DNA of 8,638 bases, taken from NCBI GenBank assembly GCA_016208665.1, contig JACQXT010000100.1:1-8638 (forward strand), written 5' to 3'. Shown here in pieces: positions 1 through 6,312 of the stretch. The stretch comes from Chitinivibrionia bacterium (GTDB taxonomy: Bacteria; Krumholzibacteriota; Krumholzibacteriia; WVZY01). Position 1 is the stretch's first letter, and each line of letters opens with the position of its first letter. The translations under genes were made by a program, and so were the position numbers. The notes beneath the pieces are model-generated. The model was not told where the DNA came from and did not search any database. It saw only the letters and a program-made list of their open reading frames with translations.

Positions 1-303
1 TCGCTTCTCGGGACGATGGAGGAAGAGGATCTCGGACACTTCCGATCCAATGTTCTGTGGGCGATCGGCCGGCTCGCACCCTCAGCGAGGGATGAGAGCG
101 AGGCCGCGGCTCCGGCGGTGCTGGCCTGTCTCGACCATGCGGATTCTCAGGTCCGGGGGATGGCGGTCTGGTGCCTGAAGCGGATGGGGATGCGGGAACG
201 CCTCGCGGCCCGCGAGGATCTGTCCGTCGACGAGGGACAGGTGGAAGTATATGAAAAGGGGAATCTCAACCGCGCGCGTGTCCGGGATCTGCTCCATACT
301 TAA
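1..303 (+). CDS. HEAT-repeat-like protein, C-terminal fragment
   Basis: This is the last 100 codons of a gene that enters from the left edge; the frame is open from base 1 and ends at TAA 301-303. An ATG at base 16 could be read as a start, but no good ribosome binding site precedes it and the five codons before it (S-L-L-G-T) continue the helix, so I treat it as internal. The protein shows two amphipathic helical pairs of HEAT or PBS-lyase type: one around HFRSNVLWAIGRLAP and one around VLACLDHADSQVRGMAVWCL, where the D-x-x-V-R pattern is typical of HEAT turns. Such repeats usually act as protein-binding scaffolds. After the second pair comes a charged tail of about 40 residues without recognisable motifs. 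It resembles short HEAT-type proteins of deltaproteobacteria and related groups, but family and partner are not identifiable. It converges with the glycosyltransferase gene, leaving 30 bases between the two stop codons. Confidence 0.7.
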   Translation, partial: SLLGTMEEEDLGHFRSNVLWAIGRLAPSARDESEAAAPAVLACLDHADSQVRGMAVWCLKRMGMRERLAAREDLSVDEGQVEVYEKGNLNRARVRDLLHT

Positions 304-333
304 GCTTGCCGCGGAGTCCGGGCCCTGATCCGT

Positions 334-1320
334 TCATGAGCGCGCATCGGCGGCGCGATCCGGGAGACCAGCGAGAGAGAGCAACGCCGCTTTTTTTCGC
401 TCCCATTCCTCGCCTCGGCGCGCCTTGAGTGCCTCTATCTCTCTCGACAGCGAATCTTTCTTCTCGAGTACCTCCCGCATGGCCCGAGCGATATCCTCCG
501 CCGTGTTGCTCGTGAATACCGCGCCTCCGTCGAAGTAGCCTCTGAGCGTTTTCGTGTCGGAGAGAACGAGCGGTTTGCCCGCGCCGACTCCTTCGTAGGC
601 GCCGCAGAGAAGGCAATTATCCCGCTTGGTAAGATCGACGACCGCATCGACCGAGCGGAGGAGCCCGAAGTATTCCTCATCGGAGATATAGCCGGTGAGG
701 ACGACGTTCGCCGGCGCCGCCGAAGGATCGATGCGGCGCTTCCTGTAGTTTCCAACGGCGTACACCGTGGCGGCGCCGCCGAGGAGCCGGGCCGCTTCCA
801 GGGCTTCCTCATACGGCTCGTCAGCAGCCCACGAGGTGATCAGCAGGAGATTCTTGGGTCCCCTGAGCCGCACGGCGGCGGCCGGTATGTCGGGAACCTT
901 GTCCGGGAGAACGAACGGCCTCCCGCCGTTTCGTTCCACGACTGGCGCAAGAGCTTCGTTATGAACGATGGTGACATGCGCGTAGCGGTGAATGAACTTC
1001 GCAAGCAGGGCGAGCGTCTTGGATCTGCCCTCCCGCGGGAGTACGCCGTTGTTATGAGAATCGACGATCGTCTTGAATCTCAATATGAAGCTCAGCTTCA
1101 CCATGAGGAGCGCGAGCAGAATGGAGGGATTCTGGCAGAACACGACGGCGGGTCTGCAGCGCACGAGAGCGCCGAACGTATTCGAGATCCCCGCAGCGTA
1201 CCGTTTCAAGCGGCTCCGCTCTCTCGCGCGGGGGGCGATGAGCGGGATTCCCAAGGCCGCGGCTATCGTGACGGACCTCCGGTGGTGTTCCCAGGCGATC
1301 CAGATTGCGTTCCGTTTCAA
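334..1320 (-). CDS. GT-B glycosyltransferase (group 1-like, polysaccharide type)
   Basis: A predicted cytoplasmic or membrane-associated glycosyltransferase of 328 residues that would transfer a sugar from a nucleotide donor during surface glycan assembly. The N-terminus, with WIAWEHHRRS at residues 7-16, matches a pattern I associate with a GT-B subgroup found in bacterial polysaccharide clusters. Residues 86-92 (VDSHNNG) fit the acceptor-side loop of that group. The C-terminal Rossmann half spans about 155-290, with VVLTGYISDEEYFGLLRSVDAVVDLT at about 206-231. The donor-binding segment is TKRDNCLLCGAYEGVGAGKPLV (231-252). The usual E-x7-E pair is reduced to N235-x7-E243, which I recall as typical of this subgroup. 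Residues 281-317 form a highly charged, possibly coiled-coil helix. The start is TTG at 1320, chosen because GGAG lies six bases upstream. It is last in the minus-strand series, 112 bases after the GT4 gene. Donor and acceptor cannot be told from sequence. Confidence 0.85.
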   Translation of the reverse strand: MKRNAIWIAWEHHRRSVTIAAALGIPLIAPRARERSRLKRYAAGISNTFGALVRCRPAVVFCQNPSILLALLMVKLSFILRFKTIVDSHNNGVLPREGRSKTLALLAKFIHRYAHVTIVHNEALAPVVERNGGRPFVLPDKVPDIPAAAVRLRGPKNLLLITSWAADEPYEEALEAARLLGGAATVYAVGNYRKRRIDPSAAPANVVLTGYISDEEYFGLLRSVDAVVDLTKRDNCLLCGAYEGVGAGKPLVLSDTKTLRGYFDGGAVFTSNTAEDIARAMREVLEKKDSLSREIEALKARRGEEWERKKAALLSLAGLPDRAADARS

Positions 1321-1326
1321 ATCATT

Positions 1327-1330
1327 CTCC
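1327..1330 (-). promoter_or_regulatory. Ribosome binding site setting a TTG start
   Basis: On the minus strand GGAG is followed by six bases and then TTG at 1320-1318, an ideal spacing. An ATG overlaps this spacer but is out of frame and meets TGA after two codons, so it cannot start the gene. This supports TTG as the initiator of the terminal glycosyltransferase. Confidence 0.65.
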
Positions 1331-1352
1331 GGTTCGTTTCGCTGCGCACGAG

Positions 1353-1373
1353 GCCTCGCCGCGCATGCGAGGC
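1353..1373. repeat. Inverted repeat in the gap between the two glycosyltransferase genes
   Basis: GCCTCGC (1353-1359) and GCGAGGC (1367-1373) are perfect complements around a seven-base loop. No T-run follows on the minus strand, so it does not look like a classical intrinsic terminator. It could form an RNA hairpin in the leader of the last glycosyltransferase gene, or be a by-product of GC richness. Confidence 0.4.
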
Positions 1374-1400
1374 CCGCGGCTCCGGGCGGGCGCCTCGCCT

Positions 1401-1426
1401 CGCCGCATATTCCGTATTCTGCGGCG
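1401..1426 (-). repeat. Stem-loop just after the GT4 stop codon
   Basis: CGCCGCA (1401-1407) pairs perfectly with TGCGGCG (1420-1426) around a 12-base AT-richer loop. It begins only six bases past the stop of the GT4 gene at 1433. With no U-tract it is at best a weak or factor-dependent terminator, or an RNA-stabilising 3' hairpin. It is the first of two hairpins in the 112-base gap. Confidence 0.45.
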
Positions 1427-1432
1427 CAGCTC

Positions 1433-2566
1433 TCATCGGCTGTTCCGGGCGATCACGTCTCGATACGCTTCCAGATATGAACGGGCCATTGCTTCCAGCG
1501 AATACTTCGAGCGCACGACCTCCTGCGCCCGGCGCGAAAGCTCCCCGGCAAGGCCGCGGTCCTGCATCAACTTCTTCACGGCGTCCGCAAGCGCCCGGGG
1601 GTCGGCCGGCGGCACGAGCAGGCCCGCTTCTCCGTTCAGGAGGAGGTCAGGAACGCCTCCCACCGCGGTTGCCACGACCGGCGTCCCCGCGTGCATCGCT
1701 TCGAGGATGGCGATCGGCAGTCCTTCCGTCAACGAGGAAAGCACATAGACGTCGAAGTGCCGAATGTAGCGCTTCGCGTCCGCCTTATAGCCGGGCAGCA
1801 GGATCCTCTCGCGCAATCCGAGCTTGCCGGCTGCGCGCTCGATCTCCCGCCGTTCGGGGCCGTCGCCGATGACGACCAGCTTCGCATCCGCTCCTCCGGC
1901 CACCAGGAGCTCGAGAGCCGACAGCAGGTGCCGGTACCCCTTCTCCCGCGACAGCCTGCCGATGGAGCCCATGATGAAGGAGCCGCTGCGGCGGAATGCG
2001 GCGATGTCGTCCGAGGCATCCTGTGCGCACTCCTTCCGCGCCGGCGGCGCGATGCCGTTTTCGATCACTATGACTGCGAGGTGGGACGCGCCTTTGAGCG
2101 GTTTCCGCTCGAGCATCCCGCGGCTCACCGCCACGACCGATTCGGTGAATCTGAGGCTGAGGACGTCAAGAATCTGATAGATCCGGCCTTTGGAAAAACA
2201 CCGTGTATTCGTCCAACCGTGAAGGGTGCGCAGCATCGGAACCGTTCTCATGCGCCTCGGGATGAAGCCCAGAAGGATATTCCCCTTGTAGCCGTGCGTA
2301 TGAATGAGATCGATTGAACGGCGTTTCGCATATCCGATGATCGCCGCCGCCGCTCGTATGTCGGGCCCGTTGAACGCGGTGAATCTCACGACCGGAATGC
2401 CGCGTGCGCGCGCCTCCGACTCGATCGGTTTCTCGGGCTGGCCGTTTCTGCCGATGCTGCCGATAACCGGTTCGACGCCGAGCGCGCGCTGCTCGGACGC
2501 GAGGCCGAGCAGCATCGTTTCCGCTCCGTACATGCCGCCGCTGTCGATGACGTGAAGAACTCTCAT
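1433..2566 (-). CDS. Glycosyltransferase family 4 protein
   Basis: A textbook GT4 retaining glycosyltransferase of 377 residues with two Rossmann-like halves, expected to act at the cytoplasmic face of the membrane in glycan assembly. The N-terminus MRVLHVIDSGGMYGAET (1-17) carries the glycine-rich acceptor-side loop. LIHTHGYKG (88-95) and LRTLHGW (112-118) supply conserved His residues, and VAVSRGM (145-151) marks the domain junction. In the donor domain, GRLSREKG (203-210) holds the Arg and Lys that bind nucleotide-sugar phosphates, VVIGDGPER (231-239) is the next conserved strand, and EGLPIAILE (281-289) is an intact E-x7-E motif, followed by GTPVVAT and GGVPDLL. The open frame continues 24 codons upstream to 2638, but that stretch is not protein-like, so I choose ATG at 2566, where the conserved family start falls; GGAA lies about eight bases upstream. 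It lies between the asparagine-synthase-like gene and the second glycosyltransferase, which suggests a shared glycan pathway. Sugar specificity is unknown. Confidence 0.95.
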   Translation of the reverse strand: MRVLHVIDSGGMYGAETMLLGLASEQRALGVEPVIGSIGRNGQPEKPIESEARARGIPVVRFTAFNGPDIRAAAAIIGYAKRRSIDLIHTHGYKGNILLGFIPRRMRTVPMLRTLHGWTNTRCFSKGRIYQILDVLSLRFTESVVAVSRGMLERKPLKGASHLAVIVIENGIAPPARKECAQDASDDIAAFRRSGSFIMGSIGRLSREKGYRHLLSALELLVAGGADAKLVVIGDGPERREIERAAGKLGLRERILLPGYKADAKRYIRHFDVYVLSSLTEGLPIAILEAMHAGTPVVATAVGGVPDLLLNGEAGLLVPPADPRALADAVKKLMQDRGLAGELSRRAQEVVRSKYSLEAMARSYLEAYRDVIARNSR

Positions 2567-2582
2567 GAGATCGTTTCCGTGT

Positions 2583-2632
2583 GCGCCCCTGCCGGGCTTC
2601 GGCACAAAAACATGCCCGCGCGCCCCTGCCGG
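2583..2632. repeat. 13-bp direct repeat pair in an intergenic gap
   Basis: GCGCCCCTGCCGG occurs at 2583-2595 and again at 2620-2632, a period of 37 bases, within the 96-base gap between the asparagine-synthase-like gene and the GT4 gene. A short hairpin, TGCCG/CGGCA with a five-base loop (2590-2604), overlaps the first copy, and a five-base A-run (T-run on the minus strand) lies at 2606-2610. It could be a tandem regulatory site or a small duplication. Two copies do not distinguish these. Confidence 0.5.
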
Positions 2633-2662
2633 CCGCAAACCGAGCCGGATCGCGAGCGCCCC

Positions 2663-4549
2663 TCACAGCAGGTGCGAATCGTTCGAGATGCGCGCACCCT
2701 CGCTCTCGAACGCGAGCCCGGGCACGACGGCATGATAGCGCGCCGCGATCATCTCGACCAGCAACAATGCGTGCATCTCCAGGTATTCCCGGCGCGATAG
2801 ATTGCGCCCGTTCTTCTTCATGACGCCTTCCAGCAGGGGACGGCTGTCGTAGAGGGAGCGGGACGCCGCGCCGCTTGCGACGATGTCGCACCAGGCGCGC
2901 GGCACGAACAGGCCGGACTCCCGGTATTTCGCGAACTTCTTCCTGCTGAAGTGCCGCCGGTAGGACGACGAGACATCCTTCAGCACCCACGCGCAGTAGA
3001 GCGGGAGGTTTCTCAACGCGACCGGCTCCATCGGGGCGCCGTCGTCGGTGGGAATCGCCGCGAGCTCCGGCGCGAGGCGCCGCACGCCCGTCGTGATGAG
3101 CCGCCGCCCCAGGCGGTGCCGCCAGGGAATCCGCATGCTGACCAGCGTGATCTCCTGGGAATGAAACGGGTACATCACCCTTCGCAGGTGGGAGATGTTC
3201 CACGACCACGTGCTGTGCATGAGCTTGAAATGATAGTAGCGGTCGAGCTTATAGACATTCAGGATATCCGGCAGGGAAGCATCCAGGTCGGCGTAGGGCT
3301 GCATGAGGGCTCTGTCGTGAGCCTCGAGCGTGAGCGCGCCTCCGCTCACCCGGGCCAGGTCTGCGTCGGGGGACGCGTAGAGCTTGTGCTTGAGGAACGC
3401 CCGTTGATTGACCGTTCTCGAGATGCCGATTCTGTGGAGTTCCTGTCGCCAGAAGTAATCGCGGAAGAGCTCGCCCGCGATCGATCCCAAGAGGCCTCCC
3501 GCCGTCTCGCGCGTTCGCCGTTCGAGAGCCAGGCGGCCCGCGACATACGGCAGCAGAAACTTGCCGTCCGAGAGAACCGCCCAATCGGCGAGCTCGTCCG
3601 CGGCCGCGTTCTCCGGCTCGTCCTGGCGGCAGTGTATGAGTTTCCAGCCGTAGAGAGCGGCGATCTTGCCGGCGATCGCGCGGTCGAGATGGCCGTCCGG
3701 TCCCGCGACGCGCCATGTCACCGCCTTCCCGCGCGATCCTCCGTCCGCCGAAGCGAGCACCGCCGCGGTCATCCTGGTGTCGTTGCCGCCGCTCAAGTCG
3801 ACGAGGGTCCCGGGATCGGAGACCGCCGGCGGAATCACGCGCGTGATGACGTCGACGAAACGGTCGACGGCCTGGGCGAACGAGGCCTTCTCGACGGGGC
3901 GGTAGAGAGGTTGCAGCTGCACGAGGCGGGCAGTGCGCTCCCTGAGATCGAGCCTCACGGCGCGCCCGCACGTGGCTTTGTAGACGCCTGCGTAGAGCGT
4001 TCTTCCCGGCGGAACGTCGCATCCTCGCAGGTGGGCCGCGTACGTCACTCCGTCGATGCGCCGGCGCAGGAGGTTCGCGATGAGAGACGCCTTGCTTGCG
4101 ATCACGACGACGTCGTCGTTCGAACCGTAGTAGAAACTGTGCTGGGCCCACATGTCCGTCGAGACCCACACCGTTTCGGTGACGTGATCGTACGAGACGA
4201 GACAGTAGGTGCCGGAGAGCGGCTCCGCGTCGGGCAGTTCGCGCGTTCGATGGGAATGAACGAACGCGCGGGCATCCGCCTCGCCGAGGTGATTTCTCCC
4301 GCTTCCCATGCGGTAGCACCAGCCGAACGCGATCAACGCCGACGCGCCGGGACGGTCCTCGCTCCCGCCCTCCCAGATGGTGCCGAAGCGGTTCGGCGTT
4401 ATATCCGCGAAGAGGCGGAAATCGTACTTCTTGATGGTGATGCTGTGGGGATTCGGGCGGCGGATTCCTTCTTGGGAGATGCGGACCGGCTCATCGGGAT
4501 TGTCTCCAAGGGGACTCTTCTTGCCGAGGACCAGGTAAAATTCGGACAT
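2663..4549 (-). CDS. Asparagine-synthase-like protein lacking the glutaminase cysteine
   Basis: A 628-residue protein with the two-domain plan of asparagine synthetase B. The N-terminal half (about 1-200) resembles the class II amidotransferase fold: LSGTYCLVSYD (111-121) and the strand pair around VWVSTDMWAQHSFYYG (127-142) match its conserved core. The nucleophile Cys at position 2 is absent (the protein starts M-S-E-F), so glutamine hydrolysis is not expected. The C-terminal half carries the ATP pyrophosphatase loop LSGGNDTRM (252-260), a second conserved segment GSIAGELFRDYFW (355-367) where synthetases have SGxGxDELFGGY, and PFHSQEITLVSMRIPWRHR (461-479). It therefore probably adenylates a carboxylate and forms an amide with ammonia, an amine, or within one molecule, as beta-lactam synthetase and lasso cyclase do. 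ATG at 4549 has GGGAG six bases upstream. It lies 50 bases after the C69 gene and just before two glycosyltransferases, so a glycan or uronic-acid substrate is plausible. The true substrate is unknown. Confidence 0.88.
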   Translation of the reverse strand: MSEFYLVLGKKSPLGDNPDEPVRISQEGIRRPNPHSITIKKYDFRLFADITPNRFGTIWEGGSEDRPGASALIAFGWCYRMGSGRNHLGEADARAFVHSHRTRELPDAEPLSGTYCLVSYDHVTETVWVSTDMWAQHSFYYGSNDDVVVIASKASLIANLLRRRIDGVTYAAHLRGCDVPPGRTLYAGVYKATCGRAVRLDLRERTARLVQLQPLYRPVEKASFAQAVDRFVDVITRVIPPAVSDPGTLVDLSGGNDTRMTAAVLASADGGSRGKAVTWRVAGPDGHLDRAIAGKIAALYGWKLIHCRQDEPENAAADELADWAVLSDGKFLLPYVAGRLALERRTRETAGGLLGSIAGELFRDYFWRQELHRIGISRTVNQRAFLKHKLYASPDADLARVSGGALTLEAHDRALMQPYADLDASLPDILNVYKLDRYYHFKLMHSTWSWNISHLRRVMYPFHSQEITLVSMRIPWRHRLGRRLITTGVRRLAPELAAIPTDDGAPMEPVALRNLPLYCAWVLKDVSSSYRRHFSRKKFAKYRESGLFVPRAWCDIVASGAASRSLYDSRPLLEGVMKKNGRNLSRREYLEMHALLLVEMIAARYHAVVPGLAFESEGARISNDSHLL

Positions 4550-4555
4550 TCGTTT

Positions 4556-4560
4556 CTCCC
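4556..4560 (-). promoter_or_regulatory. Ribosome binding site of the asparagine-synthase-like gene
   Basis: GGGAG on the minus strand with six bases to the ATG at 4549. It is strong and well spaced. It fixes the start and thereby supports that no Cys follows the initiator Met. Confidence 0.7.
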
Positions 4561-4583
4561 GGGCGGCGGCCGGCGGTTAGGCG

Positions 4584-6207
4584 ACGCATATCGCTTCCCT
4601 CAGAAGGGAAGCACGGTCTCCGGTTGTTCCTGTTTCCATTTCTTCAGTTTGAATGCGTCGGGTTTGGATTCGAGGACGCGTTTCAGCCACGCGTCCGAAT
4701 ATCCCCGCTCCTCCGGCCTTCCCGGGCTCTCCTGCACGTAGCCGTCGTTGTATTTCGTGATCAGGAACTCGCCGAGTTCGCGCCATTTCGCGACGACGTC
4801 CTCGGCGCGGCCGACGGAGTAATCGGTCAGATACGCGGCGGCGAGCTCCGGATTCGATTTGTACAGGTCGAGGGCGGTCCGCTCCACGGCGGGCTGGAGC
4901 GCGAAGAGATCCCCTTCGAGCTTCCGCTGAACAGCCTTGATGTCCTCGATCATGAGCGAGTAGCGCACATTGGCGAAATTGGCCACGAAGTTGAAGACCC
5001 ACCAGGCCGAGTCCCACGAAAATGCGCGGAGCGATCCCGCCGTGAACGATTCCGGGAGCGCCTGGATGCCGGCGTAGAGGGGCGCGTAGCAGGTGGTATA
5101 CGTGTCGTCCACGCCGTACCAGTAGATTCCTCCGATCGCGTCGGGCAGCCGGCTTCGCGACTGCGACACGAACGAGAATCCCGTCTGCTGCGTCGAAATC
5201 GGCCGTTCCCAGGAATACTCTACCGAGTCAACGGCCCAGGTCATGGGGCGCCACCGGTTGGGCGAGCAGAACGGCCCGGCGTCCACGCCCTGCGTCATGT
5301 CGTACGGCGTGACTTCGTAGTGATCCCGCATGAGCGCCATGACGTCCTGAACGCTCAGTTTGGCATCGGGCTTTATCCACAGCGGGTAGGGTTCGGCGCC
5401 CTCCGCGCCGCGGTGATAATCCGGGGAAAAAGTTTTTGAGGGCGCGGCCCGCCGGAAAATCGACCAGACTCTGGTTTCGCAGTAAAGGAGGCGCTGCGGG
5501 CTTTCGGGGCAGTACGCGTCGCGGAAACTGAACGGTTTTCCCGAAGCGGGATCGTAGTACCCCTTATCAACGGCGAATGAGATCACGTTCTTCGAGTACA
5601 AGCAGCGGCCGGGATCGTTCAGGGGGAATGTCCCGATGCGGGCGCGGTTCGCGGTGCATGAGACATAGCCGTCCGGAATCCTCAAGGCCACCCAGTTCGC
5701 TCCCGCGCCTCCCGGCCCGGGGCCGATGATCTCCATGAGCCATGCTTCCGTCTTGTCCGCGATGGAGATCGATTCGCCCGTGCTCCTGTATCCGTATTCC
5801 TCGACGAGGCCGCCGATCACCTCGATCGCCTCTCTCGCCGTTTTCGAGCGCTGCAGCGCAAGCTGCATCAGGATCCAGTAATGAAGAAGTCCTTCGGGAT
5901 TCTCGAGCTCCATCCTGCCGTCGAAAGTCGTCTCTCCGACGGCCACCTGGTGTTCGTTCATCAATCCGACGCAGGCGTACGTGTGAGGCACCTCTTTGAC
6001 CGCGCCGCGAACGGTGCCGTCCCAGTCCTTGATTTCGTAGACGTCGCCCGGCTGGTGGTCGGCGGCGGGATGATACTGCAGGCGCGGATGAAATTCTCGT
6101 CTTTCGATGCGCCCTTGCTGACAAGGATGCTCGTGCAGGCATCGAGCGCCGGCGCGGCGGCGAGTATGAGCGCGCAGCAAAGCGCGGTGGCAAACGCATA
6201 TCGCTTC
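4584..6207. repeat. 14-bp direct repeat bracketing the C69 gene
   Basis: ACGCATATCGCTTC occurs at 4584-4597, just past the C69 stop, and at 6194-6207, within its first codons. Only the two 14-base ends are repeated; the span between them is the gene. An exact 14-mer pair can arise by chance in a window this size, but its position at both ends of one gene is notable. Confidence 0.4.
4593..4612 (-). terminator. Perfect stem-loop containing the C69 stop codon
   Basis: GCTTCCCT (4593-4600) and AGGGAAGC (4605-4612) form a perfect 8-bp stem with a four-base loop, so the TGA stop (4602-4600) sits within the structure. The minus-strand sequence after it lacks a T-run, so intrinsic termination is doubtful. 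It may damp read-through into the next gene or protect the 3' end of the message. Confidence 0.4.
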
Positions 6208-6209
6208 AA
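4600..6209 (-). pseudogene. Secreted C69-family dipeptidase, frameshifted after its catalytic Cys
   Basis: Peptidase family C69 (PepD-like) enzymes are N-terminal-nucleophile hydrolases that cleave dipeptides or related amides, using a Cys exposed after processing. Starting at TTG 6209, residues 1-24 are a signal peptide (MKRYAFATALCCALILAAAP then ALDA), followed by CTSILVSKGASKD (25-37) with Cys25 as the expected nucleophile. That frame then fails. The family-like sequence resumes one frame away at 6096 with EFHPRLQYHPAADHQPGDVY and continues intact to the stop at 4600, through LMNEHQVAVGETTFDGR, YGYRSTGESISIADKTEAW and GYVSCTANRARIG, to about 535 joined residues, close to normal length. From memory, relatives have roughly ten more residues between the two parts (a D-G-S...C-D-G segment), so a short deletion of 3n+1 bases fits best. 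It could instead be an assembly error. The continuous frame in the databases would probably start near 6180 and lack the signal peptide and nucleophile. It follows the metalloprotease gene by 103 bases. Confidence 0.85.
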
Positions 6210-6216
6210 TGAACTA

Positions 6217-6222
6217 CCTCCC
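6217..6222 (-). promoter_or_regulatory. Ribosome binding site for the C69 TTG start
   Basis: GGGAGG on the minus strand with seven bases to TTG 6209-6207. The TTG frame gives an immediate K-R-Y basic start and a hydrophobic signal peptide ending just before the catalytic Cys, so site and frame agree on this start rather than the upstream ATG at 6278. Confidence 0.7.
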
Positions 6223-6247
6223 GGCAGGGGATTACACAGTTGAAACG

Positions 6248-6267
6248 GGGGCCCCGGCGGCGCCGCC
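6248..6267. repeat. Two adjacent perfect GC palindromes between protease genes
   Basis: GGGGCCCC (6248-6255) abuts GGCGGCGCCGCC (6256-6267) in the 103-base gap between the metalloprotease and C69 genes. Both are perfect palindromes without loops. They could pair in RNA as imperfect hairpins or serve as a binding site. No T-run follows that would mark an intrinsic terminator, and no confident promoter is visible in this gap. Confidence 0.35.
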
Positions 6268-6312
6268 CGCGCGAGCACAGGGGAGACTTCTCGGGGGAGA
6301 TTCTATCAGAGA

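Noticed and set aside
304..333. A bidirectional terminator in the 30-base convergent gap.
   Set aside because: Apart from a short GGGCCC palindrome there is no stem-loop with a T-run in the gap.
2567..2638. A possible 24-residue N-terminal extension of the GT4 protein.
   Set aside because: The extension is Gly/Arg/Pro-rich, unlike a GT4 N-terminus, and the conserved family start falls exactly at ATG 2566.
2166..3209. A 347-codon minus-strand open frame spanning the gap between the synthase and GT4 genes.
   Set aside because: It is in a different frame from both genes, is very Arg/Ala/His-rich, and repeats fragments of the GT4 product out of frame.
2663..4549. A lasso-peptide cyclase locus.
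   Set aside because: No small precursor gene, leader-binding protein or leader peptidase lies nearby; the neighbours are glycosyltransferases.
2951..4741. A 596-codon plus-strand open frame opposite the asparagine-synthase-like gene.
   Set aside because: It is Arg/Val/Gly-rich with no recognisable motif, and the minus strand encodes conserved synthase motifs throughout. High GC content produces such mirror frames.
6090..6105. Programmed -1 ribosomal frameshifting in the C69 gene.
   Set aside because: There is no X-XXY-YYZ slippery heptamer at the junction, and the conserved residues expected there seem to be missing, which frameshifting would not explain.
6210..6278. A possible earlier ATG start (6278) for the C69 gene.
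   Set aside because: It would put 23 Pro/Gly-rich residues before the signal peptide and translate through the strong ribosome binding site that serves TTG 6209.
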